Counted from the stretch's first letter, positions 14,987-25,073 are shown. The stretch: 41,218 nt of DNA from Actinocatenispora comari (GCF_017312725.1 NZ_BOPO01000047.1:1-41218), one strand, 5' to 3'. Notes: generated from the sequence alone by a model not told the origin. Made by a program: numbers and translations.

Positions 14987-16128
14987 TCACCGCCGACCGG
15001 GTCCGAGACGCGCTGCGGGCCCAGGAAGCCCGGACCCCGGACGCGCCCGGTCTGCTCGGCCGGGTACTCGCCGAGTCCAGCCGCCGGCGCCACCGCCGGC
15101 GCACCGTCGGCGCGGTCACGGCGGTGACAGCGTTGGTCCTCGCCGGCGGGGTGGCCAGCGGCGTCACCCGGCACCCGGCCGCGCCCGGGCCGGCAACGGA
15201 TCGACCGGGCCCCCCGGTGGCCACCGCGAGCGGCGCGCCGGACCCGTCGGTACCCGCCCCGCCGCGGGCGACGGGAGCGACCACCGCGCAGGACGATCCG
15301 ACCGTACTGGGTGCCGACCTCGGGCTGGTCCACCTCGGCCTGGGCCGGATGCCGGCCCCGGTGCAGACCGTGACCTGGACCGTCGAACCGGGCCGGGAGT
15401 CGGCGACGGTCGATCTGCTGGACGCCGGCCGGACCGACGCGGTGCGGGTGCTGGCGGCCCGGACCGAGGCGGTACTGGCGCGCGACGTGCGGGGCGCCGG
15501 TGGCGCCGGCCACACCACCGTGCGGGGCCGGCCCGCCGCCTGGTACCAGCGGGCCGAGCGCGCGGACGGCGACGGCCCGGCGACGTACCTGCGCTGGCAG
15601 CCACGACCGGGAGTCTGGATGCAGGTGGCCGGTTCCGGCCGGGCCCGGCTGGCGGCGGTGGCCGCGGCGGTGCGCCTCGACGCGGTCCACCGCTGCCCGT
15701 ACCCGAGCCGGATCACCTGGCGCCCGGCCGGCAGCACCGGCGTGCGGTGCGCGCTGGAGATCGTCCGGGACGCCGCCGTACCGGGTGGGCTGAGCTACTG
15801 GCCGACGTACGCGATCGGTGCGGGGGGCCAGAACGGCACGATCGTCGTGTCCATCGGACCGGCGGGATCCGCCACCGGCCCGACCGCCGCGCCGAGCGGC
15901 GCCGTGCGGGTCGGCGCGGCCGTCGGCTCGTTCGCCACCGGCTACCGCGGCTCGGCCCGGCTGTGGTCGCTCGACCTGCGGTATCCGCGGACCGGGCGGC
16001 ACGTGTCGATCGAGACCGTCGGCGGCAGCTACCGCGACGACGACCTGTTGCGGGTCGCCCGCGGGCTGCGGGGCGTCGAGACGGCACCGGACGATCCGTC
16101 CGGGTGGCCGGCCGACCCGCTGCGCTGA
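14983..16128 (+). CDS. Membrane-anchored protein, probable partner of the ECF sigma factor
   Basis: 381 residues. A short cytoplasmic helix (ITADRVRDALRAQE) and the basic stop SSRRRHRRRT precede one transmembrane segment at about 41-60 (VGAVTAVTALVLAGGVASG). The rest would lie outside the cell: a Pro/Thr-rich linker, then a domain with no recognised family. The gene overlaps the sigma gene by ATGA and has GGAGG upstream. The layout (N-terminal cytoplasmic piece, single helix, large outer domain) is that of anti-sigma factors encoded with this ECF group. However, no zinc-binding HxxxCxxC motif is present, so an anti-sigma role is inferred from position and topology only. Confidence 0.75.
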   Translation: MITADRVRDALRAQEARTPDAPGLLGRVLAESSRRRHRRRTVGAVTAVTALVLAGGVASGVTRHPAAPGPATDRPGPPVATASGAPDPSVPAPPRATGATTAQDDPTVLGADLGLVHLGLGRMPAPVQTVTWTVEPGRESATVDLLDAGRTDAVRVLAARTEAVLARDVRGAGGAGHTTVRGRPAAWYQRAERADGDGPATYLRWQPRPGVWMQVAGSGRARLAAVAAAVRLDAVHRCPYPSRITWRPAGSTGVRCALEIVRDAAVPGGLSYWPTYAIGAGGQNGTIVVSIGPAGSATGPTAAPSGAVRVGAAVGSFATGYRGSARLWSLDLRYPRTGRHVSIETVGGSYRDDDLLRVARGLRGVETAPDDPSGWPADPLR

Positions 16129-16191
16129 CGCGCGCCTGGCGATCGGGTACGACTGCCGCCGCGCCGAGGGTGCGTGCCAGACTGGGGGATC

Positions 16192-17007
16192 GTGAGTGCT
16201 GTGATCCGGGCCAATTCGATCCTGCCGGCCACCCGGACCGACATCGAGCTGACCACCGCCGACGGGGTGACGCTGGTCGGTGAGCTCGCCACCCCGGTCG
16301 ACCGGCCGCCGGTGGCGACGCTGATCTGCCTGCACCCGCTGCCCACCCACGGCGGCATGATGGACTCGCACCTGTACCGCAAGGCGGCGTGGCGGCTGCC
16401 GGCGCTGGCCGGCGTCGCGGTGTTGCGGTTCAACACCCGCGGCACCGGCAGCCTGCGCGGCACCTCCGGCGGCACGTTCGACAACGGCGTGGCGGAGCGG
16501 TACGACGTGGCCGCCGCGATCGAGTACGCCGAGTTCCACGACCTGCCGGAACTGTGGTTGGTGGGCTGGTCGTTCGGCACCGATCTGGCCCTGATGTACG
16601 GCTGCGACCCGGCGGTGCGCGGGCTGATCCTGCTGTCCCCGCCGCTGCGGTACGCGAAGCCCGAGCACCTGGCCAGCTGGGCCGCGTCCGGCCGGCCGGT
16701 GACCGCCCTGGTGCCGGAGTTCGACGACTACCTGCGGCCGGCCGAGGCGAGGCGGCGGTTCGCCGCGATCCCGCAGGCCGAGGTGGTCGGCGTGCCCGGC
16801 GGCAAGCACCTGTGGGTGGGTCACTCGGAGCTGATCCTGGACGAGATCGTGCGCCGGGTCGCGCCCGAGTCCGCGCCGCTGCCGCGCTCCTTCGACGGTC
16901 CGATGGAGTTCGGCGACGCCTCCGCGTACGCGAACCGCACGGTCGCCGCGTTCGCCGGCAAGCCGCTGCCCGGCCCGGCCGCCGGCGAGGCTCCGGGCGG
17001 CGAGTGA
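16192..17007 (+). CDS. Alpha/beta hydrolase
   Basis: 271 residues from GTG 16192. The strand LICLHPLPTHGG carries the oxyanion region. The nucleophile elbow is G-W-S127-F-G in LVGWSFGTD. A likely acid is D178/D179 in PEFDDYL, and the catalytic His is H206 in GGKHLWVG. It lacks a lid domain and resembles the compact hydrolase group containing NTRGTGxSxG (here RFNTRGTGSLRGTSGG), which is annotated generally as alpha/beta superfamily hydrolase. The substrate is unknown. CAGACT lies 8 nt before the start, so the mRNA may be leaderless. A start at 16174 is possible. The 126 bp to the next gene hold no recognised feature. Confidence 0.82.
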   Translation: MSAVIRANSILPATRTDIELTTADGVTLVGELATPVDRPPVATLICLHPLPTHGGMMDSHLYRKAAWRLPALAGVAVLRFNTRGTGSLRGTSGGTFDNGVAERYDVAAAIEYAEFHDLPELWLVGWSFGTDLALMYGCDPAVRGLILLSPPLRYAKPEHLASWAASGRPVTALVPEFDDYLRPAEARRRFAAIPQAEVVGVPGGKHLWVGHSELILDEIVRRVAPESAPLPRSFDGPMEFGDASAYANRTVAAFAGKPLPGPAAGEAPGGE

Positions 17008-17133
17008 CACCGCAGGTGAGGCGGTACGGGCCGGCCGGCCGCGGCCGCCGCCGGTGCCGGCCGCCGGAGCCCGACCGCCCGGCCGCGCCGCCCTGCGCTG
17101 CGCGAACCGGACCGGTACCGGCAGGATAGGACG

Positions 17134-17910
17134 ATGCGGATCGGACATACCGAGGCCGGCCACGGCGTACCGCTCGTCCTGCTGCACGCGTTTCCCCTGA
17201 ACGCGGCCATGTGGGCGGCGCAGCGCGACGGGCTGGCCGCCCACGCCCGAGTCATCACCCCCGACCAGCGCGGCTTCGGCGACAGTCCCGAGCTGGGCCG
17301 GGTCGAGCCGGATCTGGACGTGGCGGCCGACGACCTGCGCGACCTGCTCGACGCGCTGTCGCTCGACACGGTGGTGCTCGGCGGCATCTCGATGGGCGGC
17401 TACGTCGCGCTGGCGTTCCTGCGCCGGCACCCGGAGCGGCTGGCCGGGCTGCTGCTCGCCGACACGAAGGCGACCGCGGACACCGACGAGGCGGCCGCGA
17501 ACCGGCGGCGCATCGCCGACACGGTCGAACGGGCCGGCTCCAGCGAGTCGCTGCGCCGCGAGGTGGTGCCGAACCTGATCGGCTCGACCACCCGCTGGCA
17601 GCGCCCCGACGTGTACGAACGGGTCGCCGCCACCGCGGTCGCGGCGCCGCCGGCGGCGGTGGCCTGGGCCGAGCGGGCGATGGCGGTACGCCGCGACGCC
17701 ACCGACCTGCTCGCCGGCGTGCGGGTGCCGACGCTGGTGGTGGTCGGCGAGGACGACGCGCTGGCCGCCCCGGCCGAGGCGGCCCGGATGGCGGACGCGA
17801 TCCCGGGGGCCCGGCTGCGCCGGATCCCCGGCGCCGGCCACCTCACCCCGGTCGAGGCGCCCGAACGGTTCAACACCGGCGTCCGCGCCCTCCTCGCCCG
17901 CATCGGCTGA
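17134..17910 (+). CDS. Alpha/beta hydrolase, esterase/haloperoxidase-like
   Basis: 258 residues. VLLHAFPLNAAMW is the oxyanion loop, DQRGFGDSP the typical second turn, GGISMGGY the nucleophile elbow (S86), VVVGEDDAL the acid, and GAGHLTPVEAPERFN the catalytic His. This is the common alpha/beta hydrolase fold 1 type (3-oxoadipate enol-lactonase or haloperoxidase style). The exact substrate cannot be assigned. The ATG is 6 nt after CAGGAT, a possible -10, and no Shine-Dalgarno is evident. The gene is convergent with the beta-glucosidase gene, which ends 37 bp downstream; that gap contains a short repeated gaccacccgcg. Confidence 0.88.
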   Translation: MRIGHTEAGHGVPLVLLHAFPLNAAMWAAQRDGLAAHARVITPDQRGFGDSPELGRVEPDLDVAADDLRDLLDALSLDTVVLGGISMGGYVALAFLRRHPERLAGLLLADTKATADTDEAAANRRRIADTVERAGSSESLRREVVPNLIGSTTRWQRPDVYERVAATAVAAPPAAVAWAERAMAVRRDATDLLAGVRVPTLVVVGEDDALAAPAEAARMADAIPGARLRRIPGAGHLTPVEAPERFNTGVRALLARIG

Positions 17911-17947
17911 CCACCCGCGACACAAGCCGACCACCCGCGCCACCGGT

Positions 17948-19348
17948 CTACTGTGGACGGTTGGGGGCGATCAGGTCGCGGTACCAGTGGTACGAGGACT
18001 TCGGGGTGCGGCGCTGGTTCGCGTAGTCGACGTGCACCAGCCCGAACCGCTGGCCGTAGCCGGCGGCCCACTCGAAGTTGTCCAGCAGCGACCAGACGAA
18101 GTAGCCGCGCACGTCGACCCCGGCGTCCCGGGCCGCGGCGAGCGCCGCCACGTGCCCGGTCAGGTACTCGACCCGCTCCGGGTCGGCGACCGTGCCGTCG
18201 GCGGCCGGCGCGTCCGGGTAGCTCGCACCGTTCTCGGTGACGTACAGCGGGGGCAGCCGGTTGCCGTAGCGCCGGGTCAGGTCGCCGAGCAGGTCGCTCA
18301 GCCCGCGGGGGACCGACGGCCAGCCGAACCCGGTGCGCGGCACCGAGGCGTCGAACGGCGCGAACCCGAACGGCAGCGGCGGCAGCGAGTCGGTCAGCTC
18401 CGGCGGCAGCTCCGCGGCGAGCGCACCCGGCGCGCAGATCCGGGTCGGCTGGTAGTAGTTGACGCCGTAGAAGTCCAGTGGCGCCGCGATCGCGGCGAGC
18501 GCCTCGGTGTCGGCGGCCAGCTCGTCCAGCGACTCGAAGCCGGCCGGCGCGGTCGGGTAGCGCCCGAGCAGCACCGGATCGGCGAACAGCCGGTTGTGCA
18601 GCAGGTCGTACGCGGCGGCCGCGGCGAGGTCGGCCTGGCCCGGCGCGGTCCCCGGCGTGGCGCCGGCCGGCACCACCGGGGTGTGGTTGTTCGCGATGCC
18701 GATCCGGCCGGTCACCCCGGCGGCGCGCAGGGCGGCGACGGCGAGACCGTGGCCGTACAGCTGATGGTGTGCGGTGGGCAGCGCGTCGAGCAGCAGCTGC
18801 CGGCCCGGTGCGTGCACACCGACGCCATAGCCGAGCATCGTCATCATCGCCGGCTCGTTCAGCGTCACCCAGTACGCCACCCGGTCGCCGAGCCGCTCGG
18901 CCACCAGTGCGGCGTAGTCGGCGAACCGGTGCGCGGTGTCCCGGGAGGTCCACCCGCCCGCGTCCTCGACCGGCTGCGGGGTGTCCCAGTGGTACAGGGT
19001 GAGCATCGGGGCGATGCCGTGCGCGGCCAGCTCGTCGACCAGCCGGTCGTAGAAGCCCAGCCCGGCGGCGTTGGCCGGGCCGCGGCCGGCCGGCTGCACC
19101 CGCGGCCAGGCCACCGAGAACCGGTACGCCCCGACGCCGAGGTCGGCCATCAGCGCCACGTCCTCGCGGTACCGGTGGTAGTGGTCGCAGGCGGTCTCGC
19201 CGGTCTCGCCGTTCGCGATCCGGTTCGGCTCGGCGCAGAAGGTGTCCCAGATTGACCGGCCCCGGCCGTCGGCGTCCACCGCCCCCTCGATCTGGTAGGC
19301 GGAGGTGGACACGCCCCAGACGAAGTCGGTCGGAAACTGCACTGCCAT
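17948..19348 (-). CDS. bglA-like: GH1 family beta-glucosidase
   Basis: 466 residues, full length for glycoside hydrolase family 1. FPTDFVWGVSTSAYQIEG at the N-terminus is diagnostic. The acid/base is E165 in VTLNEPAMM, the nucleophile E372 in YVTENGA, and the glycone-binding segments are LYHWDTPQPVED and FVWSLLDNFEWAAGYGQRFG. It hydrolyses terminal beta-glucosides or galactosides such as cellobiose, inside the cell since no signal peptide is seen. Two ATGs lie at 19354 and 19348; the second is chosen because GGGAGG sits 6 nt before it. TAGAGT (19388-19393, minus strand) is a possible -10 with a ~40-nt leader. No sugar transporter lies nearby. Confidence 0.95.
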   Translation of the reverse strand: MAVQFPTDFVWGVSTSAYQIEGAVDADGRGRSIWDTFCAEPNRIANGETGETACDHYHRYREDVALMADLGVGAYRFSVAWPRVQPAGRGPANAAGLGFYDRLVDELAAHGIAPMLTLYHWDTPQPVEDAGGWTSRDTAHRFADYAALVAERLGDRVAYWVTLNEPAMMTMLGYGVGVHAPGRQLLLDALPTAHHQLYGHGLAVAALRAAGVTGRIGIANNHTPVVPAGATPGTAPGQADLAAAAAYDLLHNRLFADPVLLGRYPTAPAGFESLDELAADTEALAAIAAPLDFYGVNYYQPTRICAPGALAAELPPELTDSLPPLPFGFAPFDASVPRTGFGWPSVPRGLSDLLGDLTRRYGNRLPPLYVTENGASYPDAPAADGTVADPERVEYLTGHVAALAAARDAGVDVRGYFVWSLLDNFEWAAGYGQRFGLVHVDYANQRRTPKSSYHWYRDLIAPNRPQ

Positions 19349-19534
19349 GATCATCCTCCCCGGCTCGCCGACGTGAGAATTCCTCGCACTCTAGCGCCTG
19401 CGCCCGGCCCGCGCCGCACCTCGCTGCTCGACTGCCCGGCCAGCCGCCGGGCATGCCTCGGCGAGCGGACTACCGGGTCGGAGCGCCCGACCGCGTGACA
19501 CGATGGGGCCGTCGGCGGAGCGAGGGATGTGGCG

Positions 19535-20761
19535 ATGCGGGACAACGCGGACACGGCCGGCGCGGCGCCGCCGCGGACCACCGTGATGTGGACCCCGGAC
19601 CTGCTCCGGTACGACTTCGGCGACCACCCGATGAACCCGGTCCGGGTCGAGCTGACCATGGCGCTGGCGCGTGATCTCGGCGTGCTGGACCGCCCCGGGG
19701 TACGCCTGGTCGAGCCCACCCCGGCCGACGACGCCACCCTGCGGCTGGTGCACACCGCCGACTACCTGGCCGCGGTACGGGCCGCGTCGGTCGACCCGGA
19801 CGTCACCGGGCACGGCCTCAACACCGCCGACGACCCGGTGTTCCCGCAGATGCACGAGGCGAGCGCGCTGGTCGTGGGCGCCAGCGTGGCCGCCGCCCGG
19901 GCGGTCTGGTCCGGCGCCACCCGGCGCGCGGTCAACATCGCCGGCGGTCTGCACCACGCGATGCCCGACCACGCCAGCGGCTTCTGCGTGTACAACGACC
20001 CGGCGATCGCGATCCGCACCCTGCTGGACGCCGGCGCCGAATCCATCGCGTACGTGGACGTCGACGTGCACCACGGCGACGGCGTGCAGCAGGTGTTCTA
20101 CGACGACCCGCGGGTACTGACGATCAGCCTGCACGAGAGCCCGTACGCGCTGTTCCCCGGCACCGGTTTCCCCACCGAGACCGGCGGCGACGCCGCCCCC
20201 GGCAGCGCGGTCAACGTCGCCCTGCCGCCCGGTACCGGCGACGCCGGCTGGCTGCGCGCCTTCCACGCCGTGGTGCCGGGCGCGGTCCGGGCGTTCAAGC
20301 CGCAGCTGCTCGTCACCCAGTGCGGCGCCGACGCGCACCGGGCCGACCCGCTGGCCGACCTGCGGCTGTCGGTGGACTGCCAGCGCACCGCCTACCTGGC
20401 GCTGGAGCAGCTGGCCGAGACGGTCTGCGGCGGCCGCTGGCTCGCGTTCGGCGGCGGCGGGTACGCGCTGGTCGAGGCGGTGCCGCGGGCCTGGACGCAC
20501 CTGCTCGCGGTCCTCACCGGCGCGCCGATCGAGCCGGACACGCCGATCCCGGCGACCTGGCGCGCGCTCGCGCAGTCCCGCTGCCCGCAGGGACATCCGC
20601 CGGCGACGATGAGCGACTTCCCCGGCGCCGCGGCGGCGGCCGTACCGTACCGGCCGTGGGACCCGGGAGAACCGGCCGACGCGGTCGACCGGGCCGTCCT
20701 CGCCACCCGGCGCGCGGTGTTCCCGCTGCTCGGGCTCGACCCGTACGACCCGAGGGACTGA
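19535..20761 (+). CDS. acuC: AcuC-type protein lysine deacetylase
   Basis: 408 residues of the zinc-dependent histone-deacetylase fold. The His dyad is H140-H141 in GGLHHAMPDHASGFC. Zinc ligands D177 and H179 lie in YVDVDVHHGDG and D266 in TQCGADAHRADPL; the Gly-rich end is FGGGGYALVE. AcuC removes acetyl groups from enzymes such as acetyl-CoA synthetase, controlling acetate use in Bacillus. ATG 19535 follows GAGGGA by about 8 nt; the GTG at 19529 is possible. The next gene begins 6 bp downstream and encodes a lysine acyltransferase-like fusion, so the pair probably sets and removes the same modification. Confidence 0.92.
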   Translation: MRDNADTAGAAPPRTTVMWTPDLLRYDFGDHPMNPVRVELTMALARDLGVLDRPGVRLVEPTPADDATLRLVHTADYLAAVRAASVDPDVTGHGLNTADDPVFPQMHEASALVVGASVAAARAVWSGATRRAVNIAGGLHHAMPDHASGFCVYNDPAIAIRTLLDAGAESIAYVDVDVHHGDGVQQVFYDDPRVLTISLHESPYALFPGTGFPTETGGDAAPGSAVNVALPPGTGDAGWLRAFHAVVPGAVRAFKPQLLVTQCGADAHRADPLADLRLSVDCQRTAYLALEQLAETVCGGRWLAFGGGGYALVEAVPRAWTHLLAVLTGAPIEPDTPIPATWRALAQSRCPQGHPPATMSDFPGAAAAAVPYRPWDPGEPADAVDRAVLATRRAVFPLLGLDPYDPRD

Positions 20762-20767
20762 GCCGCG

Positions 20768-23500
20768 ATGGCCGCCGACGATCACCCGGCCGACCGTGCC
20801 GCCGAGGGCTACCCGGCCGACCGTGCCGCCGACGTGGCGCTCGCCGACGGCGGCACCGTGCACCTGCGGCCGATCCGCCCGGAGGACGCGCCGCGCATCG
20901 TCGCGATGCACTCGCGGTTCTCCGAACGCACCCGCTACCTGCGCTACTTCTCGCCGTACCCGCGGATCCCGGAACGCGACCTGCGCCGGTTCACCACCGT
21001 CGACCACCACGACCGGGAGGCCTTCGTCGCCGAGCTGGGCGGCGAGCTGATCGCGGTCGGCCGGTACGAGCGGATCGACGCCGACGAGGCCGAGGTGGCG
21101 TTCGTGGTCGAGGACGCGCACCAGGGCCGGGGGCTGGGTTCGGTGCTGCTGGAGCACCTGACCGCGGCGGCCGGGCAGGAGCACATCGCCCGGTTCGTCG
21201 CCGAGGTGCTGCCGGAGAACGGCACCATGCTGCGGGTGTTCTCCGACGCCGGGTACACCGTGGACCGCAGCTACGCCGACGGCGTGGTGCACCTGACCTT
21301 CGAGATCGCGCCGACCGAACGCTCCGTCGAGGTGGCCCGCGACCGCGAGCAGCGCACCGAGGCCGCGGCGATCCGCCGGCTGCTGACCCCCCGTACCGTG
21401 GCGGTGGTCGGCGCGTCCACCCGGCCCGGCACGATCGGGCACACGCTGCTGCGCAACCTCACCGCCGGCAGCTACACCGGCACCATCGTGCCGATCCACC
21501 CGACCGCGAAGACCGTCCGCGGGCTGCGCGCGTACCCGTCGGTGGCCGCGGCGCCGGAGCCCATCGACCTGGCGCTGGTCGCGGTACCGGCCGAGGCGGT
21601 CCCCGCCGTCGTCGCCGACTGCGCCCACGCCGGGGTGTACGCGCTGGTCATCGTCTCGGCCGGGTTCGGCGAGCAGGGCGCCGAGGGCCTCGCCCGGCAG
21701 CGCGACGTGGTCACCGCGGCCCGCGCGAACGGGATGCGCATCGTCGGGCCCAACTGCCTCGGCATCGCCAACACCGACCCGGACCTGCGGCTCAACGCGA
21801 CGCTCGCGCCGGCGCTGCCGGACCGCGGCCGGGCCGGGTTCTTCTGCCAGTCCGGTGCGCTCGGGGTGGCGCTGCTGGCCGAGGCGCACCGCCGCCGGCT
21901 CGGGCTGTCCAGCTTCGTGTCCGCCGGCAACCGGGCCGACGTGTCCGGCAACGACCTGCTGCAGTACTGGCTGGACGACCCCGGCACCGACCTGGTGCTG
22001 CTGTACCTGGAGACGTTCGGCAACCCGCGCAAGTTCGCCCGACTGGCCCGGCGGCTGGCCCGGCGCAAACCGGTGGTTGCGGTCGCCGGACGGTCCCGGC
22101 CACCGGCCCTGGCCGGGGTCGGCCCGGCGCCCGACGAGCGCTCGGTCGAGGCGCTGTTCGCCCGCTCCGGCGTGATCCGGGTCGACACCGTACCGGAACT
22201 GTTCGACGTCGGGCTGCTGCTCGCACACCAGCCGCTGCCCGGCGGCCGGCGGGTCGGCGTGGTCGGCAACTCCACCGCGCTGGGCGTGCTCGCGGTCGAG
22301 GCGCTCGCCGCCGCCGACCTGGCCGTACCGGCCGGCTACCCGGTCGACGTCGGCCCCTCCGCCACCGCGCACCAGTTCGCGACCGCGCTGCGCCGCGCCG
22401 TCGCCGACGAGTCCATCGACGCGCTCGTCGCGGTGTTCGTCCCGCCGCTCGCGGTGCCCTCCGCCGCCTACGCCGAGGTCCTGGTCGCCGAGACCGCCGG
22501 CGGCAGCAAACCGGTCGTCGCCACGTTCGTCGCCGGCGACGTCGCCGCCACCGCCGGCCGCGCCACCGCCGGCGAGCCGGCGCAGGCCAAGCTGGTACGC
22601 CCCGGGCCGGACGGCGGCCCCGGCCCCGGCACCGTCCCGGCGTACGACTCGGTCGAGGAGGCGGTGCGCGCGCTGGCCCGGGTCGCCCGGTACGCGCAGT
22701 GGCGCCGCCGGCCCGCCGGCCGGGTACCGGTGCTGCCCGACACCGACCCGGCCGCCGCCCGCCGGCTGATCGCCACCGCGCTGGCCGAGTACCCGGCCGG
22801 GATCGCGCTGCCCGACGAGGCCGCCGCGCCGATCCTCGCCCGGTACGGCATCGCCGTGGAACCGTCGATCCGCGCCACCGACGCCCGCGGTGCCGTCGCC
22901 GCCGCCGACCGGCTCGGCTACCCGGTCGCGCTGAAGGTGGCGGAGGGGCCGCTGCGGCACCGGGTCGACCTGGGCGGGGTTCGGCTGGAACTGTCCGACG
23001 CCGGCGACGTGCGCCGCGCGTACGCCGACACGGCCGCCCGCTTCGGCGCTGGGATCGCGGTCGTGGTGCAGCGGATGCGCCCGCCGGGCGTGGCCTGCGT
23101 GGTGGATCTGGTGGAGGACCCGGCGTTCGGGCCGGTCGTCGGGTTCGGTCTGGCCGGCGTCGCCACCGACCTGTTCGGCGACCACGCCTGGCGCGCCGCG
23201 CCGCTGTCCACCTCGGACGCCGAGGCGCTGGTCCGCGCGCCGCTCGCGGCACCGCTGCTGTTCGGCCGGCCGGTGTCGCCGGACGATCCGCTGCCGGCCC
23301 ACGGCACCGACGCCGACCTCGGTGCGCTCACCGACCTGCTGGTCCGGCTCGGGCTGCTCGCCGACGAGCAGCCCGAGGTACGCGCGGTGCAGCTCAACCC
23401 GGTGCTCGCCGGTGCCGACGGGGTAGCGACCCTGCACGCCACCGTGCACGTCGGCCCGCCCGGCTCGCGCCCCGACACCGGCCCCCGCCGGCTGCGCTGA
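20768..23500 (+). CDS. GNAT / NDP-forming acyl-CoA synthetase fusion, Pat-like lysine acyltransferase
   Basis: 910 residues. The GNAT domain is at about 25-175, with acetyl-CoA loop HQGRGLGSVLL (119-128) and FVVEDAHQG. CoA-binding and flavodoxin-like domains are at about 205-500: VAVVGASTRPGTIG, ALVIVSAGFGE, GPNCLGIANT, CQSGALG, SAGNRADVSGNDLLQYW. An ATP-grasp half is at about 690-905. This order (GNAT first) is that of actinobacterial PatA enzymes, which acylate and inactivate acyl-CoA synthetases. The SHTG segment that holds the phosphohistidine of active synthetases is replaced by GRSRPPALAGVGP (441-453), so the synthetase part is probably regulatory. Follows acuC by 6 bp. A tandem ADHPADR/GYPADR at the N-terminus is a short duplication. 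Confidence 0.9.
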   Translation: MAADDHPADRAAEGYPADRAADVALADGGTVHLRPIRPEDAPRIVAMHSRFSERTRYLRYFSPYPRIPERDLRRFTTVDHHDREAFVAELGGELIAVGRYERIDADEAEVAFVVEDAHQGRGLGSVLLEHLTAAAGQEHIARFVAEVLPENGTMLRVFSDAGYTVDRSYADGVVHLTFEIAPTERSVEVARDREQRTEAAAIRRLLTPRTVAVVGASTRPGTIGHTLLRNLTAGSYTGTIVPIHPTAKTVRGLRAYPSVAAAPEPIDLALVAVPAEAVPAVVADCAHAGVYALVIVSAGFGEQGAEGLARQRDVVTAARANGMRIVGPNCLGIANTDPDLRLNATLAPALPDRGRAGFFCQSGALGVALLAEAHRRRLGLSSFVSAGNRADVSGNDLLQYWLDDPGTDLVLLYLETFGNPRKFARLARRLARRKPVVAVAGRSRPPALAGVGPAPDERSVEALFARSGVIRVDTVPELFDVGLLLAHQPLPGGRRVGVVGNSTALGVLAVEALAAADLAVPAGYPVDVGPSATAHQFATALRRAVADESIDALVAVFVPPLAVPSAAYAEVLVAETAGGSKPVVATFVAGDVAATAGRATAGEPAQAKLVRPGPDGGPGPGTVPAYDSVEEAVRALARVARYAQWRRRPAGRVPVLPDTDPAAARRLIATALAEYPAGIALPDEAAAPILARYGIAVEPSIRATDARGAVAAADRLGYPVALKVAEGPLRHRVDLGGVRLELSDAGDVRRAYADTAARFGAGIAVVVQRMRPPGVACVVDLVEDPAFGPVVGFGLAGVATDLFGDHAWRAAPLSTSDAEALVRAPLAAPLLFGRPVSPDDPLPAHGTDADLGALTDLLVRLGLLADEQPEVRAVQLNPVLAGADGVATLHATVHVGPPGSRPDTGPRRLR

Positions 23501-23594
23501 GCACGGCCCGCCGAGGTCCGGTGGCCGGGCGCGGGCGCCAGGCCGGGCGGGCACGGCCGGGCCGGCACGGCCGGGCGCGAAGCGCGGGCGGCCG

Positions 23595-24011
23595 CTACGC
23601 CTGGCCGACGAGCAGGCAGAACGGGTGGCCGGCCGGATCGGCGAGCACGTACAGCGGTTCGTCCGGGTCGTCGCTGCGGTCGTAGCGCAACGTCGCCCCG
23701 AGCGCCTCGGCCCGGCGCCGCTGCCGTTCCAGCTCCTCGACGCTGGACACCCGGAAGTCGTGGTGCAGCTGTTTCGGCACCGTGTCGGACGGCCACGTCG
23801 CCGGCGCCAGCGTGTCGACCTTGTTGATCGCCAGCACCCGGCCACCCGCCGAGTCGACCAGCACCAACCAGTCCGCGTCGTCGGCGCCGTCGGCGGGCGG
23901 CTCGTCGCCCGGCCGGTACCGCAGGCCGAGGAACCGGCGGTAGAACTCGGCGAGGCCCCGGCAGTCGGTGGTGTCGATCGCGGTGTGCATGAGGCTCGGG
24001 AACGTCGACAT
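23595..24011 (-). CDS. VOC-family (glyoxalase-like) protein
   Basis: 138 residues forming two beta-alpha-beta-beta-beta modules: MHTAIDTTDCRGLAEFYRRFLGLRY and then LHHDFRVSSVEELERQRRRAEALGA. It ends in VLADPAGHPFCLLV, the typical end of this superfamily. Members bind metal and act as dioxygenases, glyoxalases, or antibiotic-binding proteins; the metal ligands and substrate cannot be fixed here. Transcribed alone, convergent with the Pat-like gene (94 bp apart; that gap is GC-rich with a repeated gcacggccgggc but no clear terminator). Confidence 0.85.
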   Translation of the reverse strand: MSTFPSLMHTAIDTTDCRGLAEFYRRFLGLRYRPGDEPPADGADDADWLVLVDSAGGRVLAINKVDTLAPATWPSDTVPKQLHHDFRVSSVEELERQRRRAEALGATLRYDRSDDPDEPLYVLADPAGHPFCLLVGQA

Positions 24012-24043
24012 GCCACCACGATCGCAGCCGGGGCGAGAAACGG

Positions 24044-24077
24044 CGATGCCCCGGGCCGGCGATGGTCCGGGGCATCG
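24044..24077. terminator. Terminator downstream of the sigB-like gene
   Basis: Perfect 11-bp arms (24044-24054 and 24067-24077) with a 12-nt loop, starting 12 bp past the sigma gene stop on the minus strand and followed there by CCGTTTC. The right half (gatggtccggggc) recurs in the terminator at 36087-36119. Confidence 0.75.
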
Positions 24078-24089
24078 TGGCGGTGCGGA

Positions 24090-25073
<984 letters not shown>

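Noticed and set aside
14818-17943. Open frame of about 1040 codons on the minus strand
   Set aside because: Antisense to the ECF unit and two hydrolases. The composition is a mirror of their codons and no motif is seen.
19391-24019. Open frame of about 1540 codons on the minus strand across acuC and the acyltransferase gene
   Set aside because: It is antisense to two well-identified genes. Its translation is Arg/Gly/Ala/Val-rich with no domain, as expected from stop-poor GC-rich DNA.
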